64,000 nucleotides of DNA, from the NCBI RefSeq assembly GCF_001640805.2, contig NC_066847.1, positions 21,319,504-21,383,503 of the forward strand. Reading direction: 5' to 3'. The notes beneath the pieces were generated by a model, which had not been told where the DNA came from, did no database searches, and was given only the letters and a program-made list of their open reading frames with translations. The stretch's first letter is position 1; each line of letters opens with the position of its first letter. Source of the stretch: Lates calcarifer (Eukaryota > Chordata > Actinopteri > Centropomidae). Shown piece by piece: positions 63,383-64,000 of the stretch. The position numbers and the translations under genes were made by a program.

Positions 63383-63801
63383 CTGTTTACGTCTGTGTGT
63401 GCGCATTTGCACGCTTGTGTGCGCTAATGAGTGTGTAATGGGGCTGTTTGATTGATGAGGTTGTTTCTGTCAGAGCATTCATCACTCTTCCTCTCCCTGC
63501 CTCCCCCCTCCTTCCCCTCCCTGCCTCTCTTTTTCAATCCCTCACTCCCTTTCCCCTTTGATGGTGTTATGCCTCCCCCCCTTGTTCCTTTCTTTCCCCT
63601 CTTGACTCTTGCTGCTCCCTATTCGTCGCATTCGTTCACTTTTTCTTTATCATCTCACTCACTGGCCTTCATCTTGTCCTCTCTTTTCTTTTCTCCCCTC
63701 CTCTCTAGTCTCTGTCTCAGCTAAATTGTGAGTACAAGATGGTCAATGAGTCCAGGATGGTGGTGTGTGACCTCGGGAACCCGATGGTGGCTGGGACAGA
63801 G
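36875..63801 (+). CDS. itga8: Integrin alpha-8, N-terminal 732 residues in 21 exons (runs off the right edge)
   Basis: Exons: 36875-37068, 37417-37547, 40323-40423, 40532-40655, 41940-42001, 42494-42539, 44524-44649, 44788-44832, 46333-46376, 48041-48097, 48302-48354, 48433-48638, 51399-51596, 56009-56054, 56183-56290, 60427-60482, 60878-61035, 61156-61287, 62178-62245, 62830-62977 and 63709-63801. All phases agree. The product is the alpha chain that pairs with beta-1 as an RGD-binding matrix receptor. The hydrophobic signal peptide ([13 protein letters not shown]) is followed by the [20 protein letters not shown] strand. The FG-GAP beta-propeller runs to about residue 480, with calcium loops DLNGDGMDD (about 323) and [17 protein letters not shown] at 257-264 keeps the Asp that contacts RGD arginine in related chains. 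Thigh and part of calf-1 ([35 protein letters not shown]) follow. Residues such as [20 protein letters not shown] fit alpha-8 better than alpha-V or alpha-5. Human ITGA8 has 1063 residues, so about 330 are missing here. Confidence 0.95.
37548..40322 (+). other. itga8: itga8 intron 2
   Basis: A 2.8-kb intron with a 219-codon open frame at 37832-38491 that I regard as non-coding, a poly-C run near 38220, an (AC)n run near 38971-38996 and a (GT)n run at 39801-39839. Nothing gene-like is seen. Confidence 0.75.
39801..39839. repeat. (GT)n microsatellite
   Basis: A 39-base perfect GT run in itga8 intron 2. Confidence 0.95.
40932..41019. mobile_element. Short palindromic MITE-like element
   Basis: The left end TTTAAAGGGTTGGTTCACCC and the right end GGATGAGCAGACTCTTTAAA form imperfect terminal inverted repeats of about 34 bases around a small T-rich centre, 88 bases in all. 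The 'AAAGGGTTAGTTCACCCAAAT' type end is familiar from teleost dispersed repeats. Target-site duplication is unclear. It lies in itga8 intron 4. Confidence 0.6.
42540..44523 (+). other. itga8: itga8 intron 6
   Basis: A 2.0-kb intron with purine-rich stretches near 42900-43130 and a long (TG)n run that abuts the exon 7 acceptor. Open frames running through exon 7 are incidental. Confidence 0.75.
44475..44522. repeat. itga8: (TG)n run forming the itga8 exon 7 acceptor
   Basis: A 48-base TG run passes straight into TAG, and exon 7 starts at 44524. Hence there is no conventional polypyrimidine tract in the last 48 bases. Confidence 0.9.
48639..51398 (+). other. itga8: itga8 intron 12
   Basis: A 2.8-kb intron containing the MITE-like element at 50615-51047 and scattered short CA/GT tracts. 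The acceptor (TCCTTTAG) is preceded by a short GT run. No coding sequence is seen. Confidence 0.75.
50615..51047. mobile_element. Non-autonomous DNA transposon (MITE), percomorph 'GGAATAGTTTGACAT' family
   Basis: The left terminus AAGGAATAGTTTGACATCTT and the right terminus TCCCAAAATGTGAAACTGCT are near-complementary inverted repeats of about 26 bases. The interior has hallmark blocks recognised from memory as a repeat common in perch-like fishes: 'gtctgtacagtaaatatgaag', 'gcatagcgcaaagactg' and 'gctagcctggctctgtcc'. No transposase is encoded. Element length is about 430 bases. Confidence 0.8.
51597..56008 (+). other. itga8: itga8 intron 13
   Basis: The longest itga8 intron in the window at 4.4 kb. 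It contains low-complexity pyrimidine stretches, short CA tracts and a terminal (CT)n run. No gene or intact element is seen. Confidence 0.75.
55926..55975. repeat. itga8: (CT)n run upstream of the itga8 exon 14 acceptor
   Basis: A 50-base CT run followed by more CT-rich sequence and TTCACAG at 56008. It works as an extended polypyrimidine tract. Confidence 0.95.
56155..56181. repeat. itga8: (GT)n run forming the itga8 exon 15 acceptor
   Basis: A 27-base GT run reads directly into the acceptor AG at 56181-56182, immediately before exon 15 at 56183. Confidence 0.9.
56291..60426 (+). other. itga8: itga8 intron 15
   Basis: A 4.1-kb intron containing the 1-kb inverted-repeat element at 58071-59080 and CA/GT tracts near 57095, 57869 and 59839. 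No gene is seen. Confidence 0.75.
58071..59080. mobile_element. Nested inverted-repeat (foldback-like) repeat element
   Basis: The outer arms TAAGCATCTGATTTTCCGAA (from 58071) and the complement of 59051-59080 (TTCAGAAAATCAGATGTTTA) pair with few mismatches. A second, inner pair matches 58132-58179 with 58522-58566 (shared core GGTATTTCCAGAAT, read inverted). A third matches 58201-58216 with 58499-58512 (AAAATGTTCTGTCC). Between the inner and outer right arms lies about 470 bases that read like another dispersed teleost repeat, with 'ctgcccccaagtggacaataa'. No transposase frame is visible. Confidence 0.7.
61621..61640. repeat. Poly-A run
   Basis: An A homopolymer of about 19 bases in itga8 intron 18, followed by CTCAGCTCTGG, which recurs inverted (CCAGAGCTGAG) near 61762. 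Confidence 0.8.
62701..62719. repeat. Poly-T run
   Basis: A homopolymer of 19 T in itga8 intron 19. Confidence 0.9.
63354..63382. repeat. (GT)n microsatellite
   Basis: A 29-base GT run in itga8 intron 20. Confidence 0.95.
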
Positions 63802-64000
63802 GTGAGTATTTACACCCACAAGCACAAACACACACACTTTTTCACAAAAACACCCCTTTCAAACATCCACGCTAAGAAGCTGCGACTGTTACTCGTCAGG
63901 TTTAATTCACACTGATTGATGGTTTCCAATGATTACTGATCACCACCTTGACCCTCATTCCGCACACACTGACTCCCATGACTATGCTTCACACTCAATT

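Noticed and set aside
36875..63801. Identity as itgav or itga5 rather than itga8
   Set aside because: Sequence blocks across the propeller, thigh and calf-1 fit alpha-8 best, and the mindy3 neighbour reproduces the human MINDY3-ITGA8 order.
1..64000. tRNA, rRNA, CRISPR array, operon or endogenous virus
   Set aside because: No tRNA T-arm signature in context, no regular spaced repeats, no polycistronic arrangement, and no gag, pol or transposase-like frames were seen.

Overview
The window is vertebrate nuclear DNA, most likely from a percomorph teleost. Genes are split into short exons by GT-AG introns, CA/GT microsatellites are very dense, and several interspersed repeats are recognisable as families abundant in percomorph genomes. 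Three protein-coding genes account for essentially all convincing coding sequence. I assembled the exons by hand, checking reading-frame phase at every junction.

Left part (about 1.2-14.3 kb, minus strand): a 10-exon TPR protein gene with a lysine-rich N-terminus and an acidic C-terminus. It resembles the vertebrate 'probable assembly chaperone of rpl4' (Acl4-like). Its third intron has the hallmarks of a U12-type intron with an unusual AT-AA boundary. Its 3' end may lie outside the window.

Middle (14.25-34.4 kb, plus strand): mindy3 (fam188a), the K48-linkage deubiquitinase MINDY-3. It has 15 coding exons, 456 residues and intact catalytic Cys and His. It lies head to head with the TPR gene across a 1.3-kb CCAAT-containing interval that is probably a shared promoter. 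One splice donor is GC. The 7.6-kb intron 10 holds an unexplained antisense ORF.

Right (34.4-64.0 kb, plus strand): a 2.5-kb spacer, then the first 21 exons (732 residues) of the integrin alpha-8 gene itga8. These cover signal peptide, beta-propeller, thigh and part of calf-1. The gene runs off the right edge. The tandem mindy3-itga8 order matches the human 10p13 neighbours MINDY3 and ITGA8, which supports both names.

The three genes do not form one pathway: ribosomal-protein chaperoning, ubiquitin-chain trimming and matrix adhesion. The remaining sequence is introns with microsatellites, MITE-like palindromic elements and a roughly 1-kb nested inverted-repeat element. I see no tRNA, rRNA, CRISPR array, viral gene or intact autonomous transposon. 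No clearly new system is visible. The best leads are the AT-AA U12 intron, the antisense ORF, the repeats abutting splice acceptors and the foldback elements.
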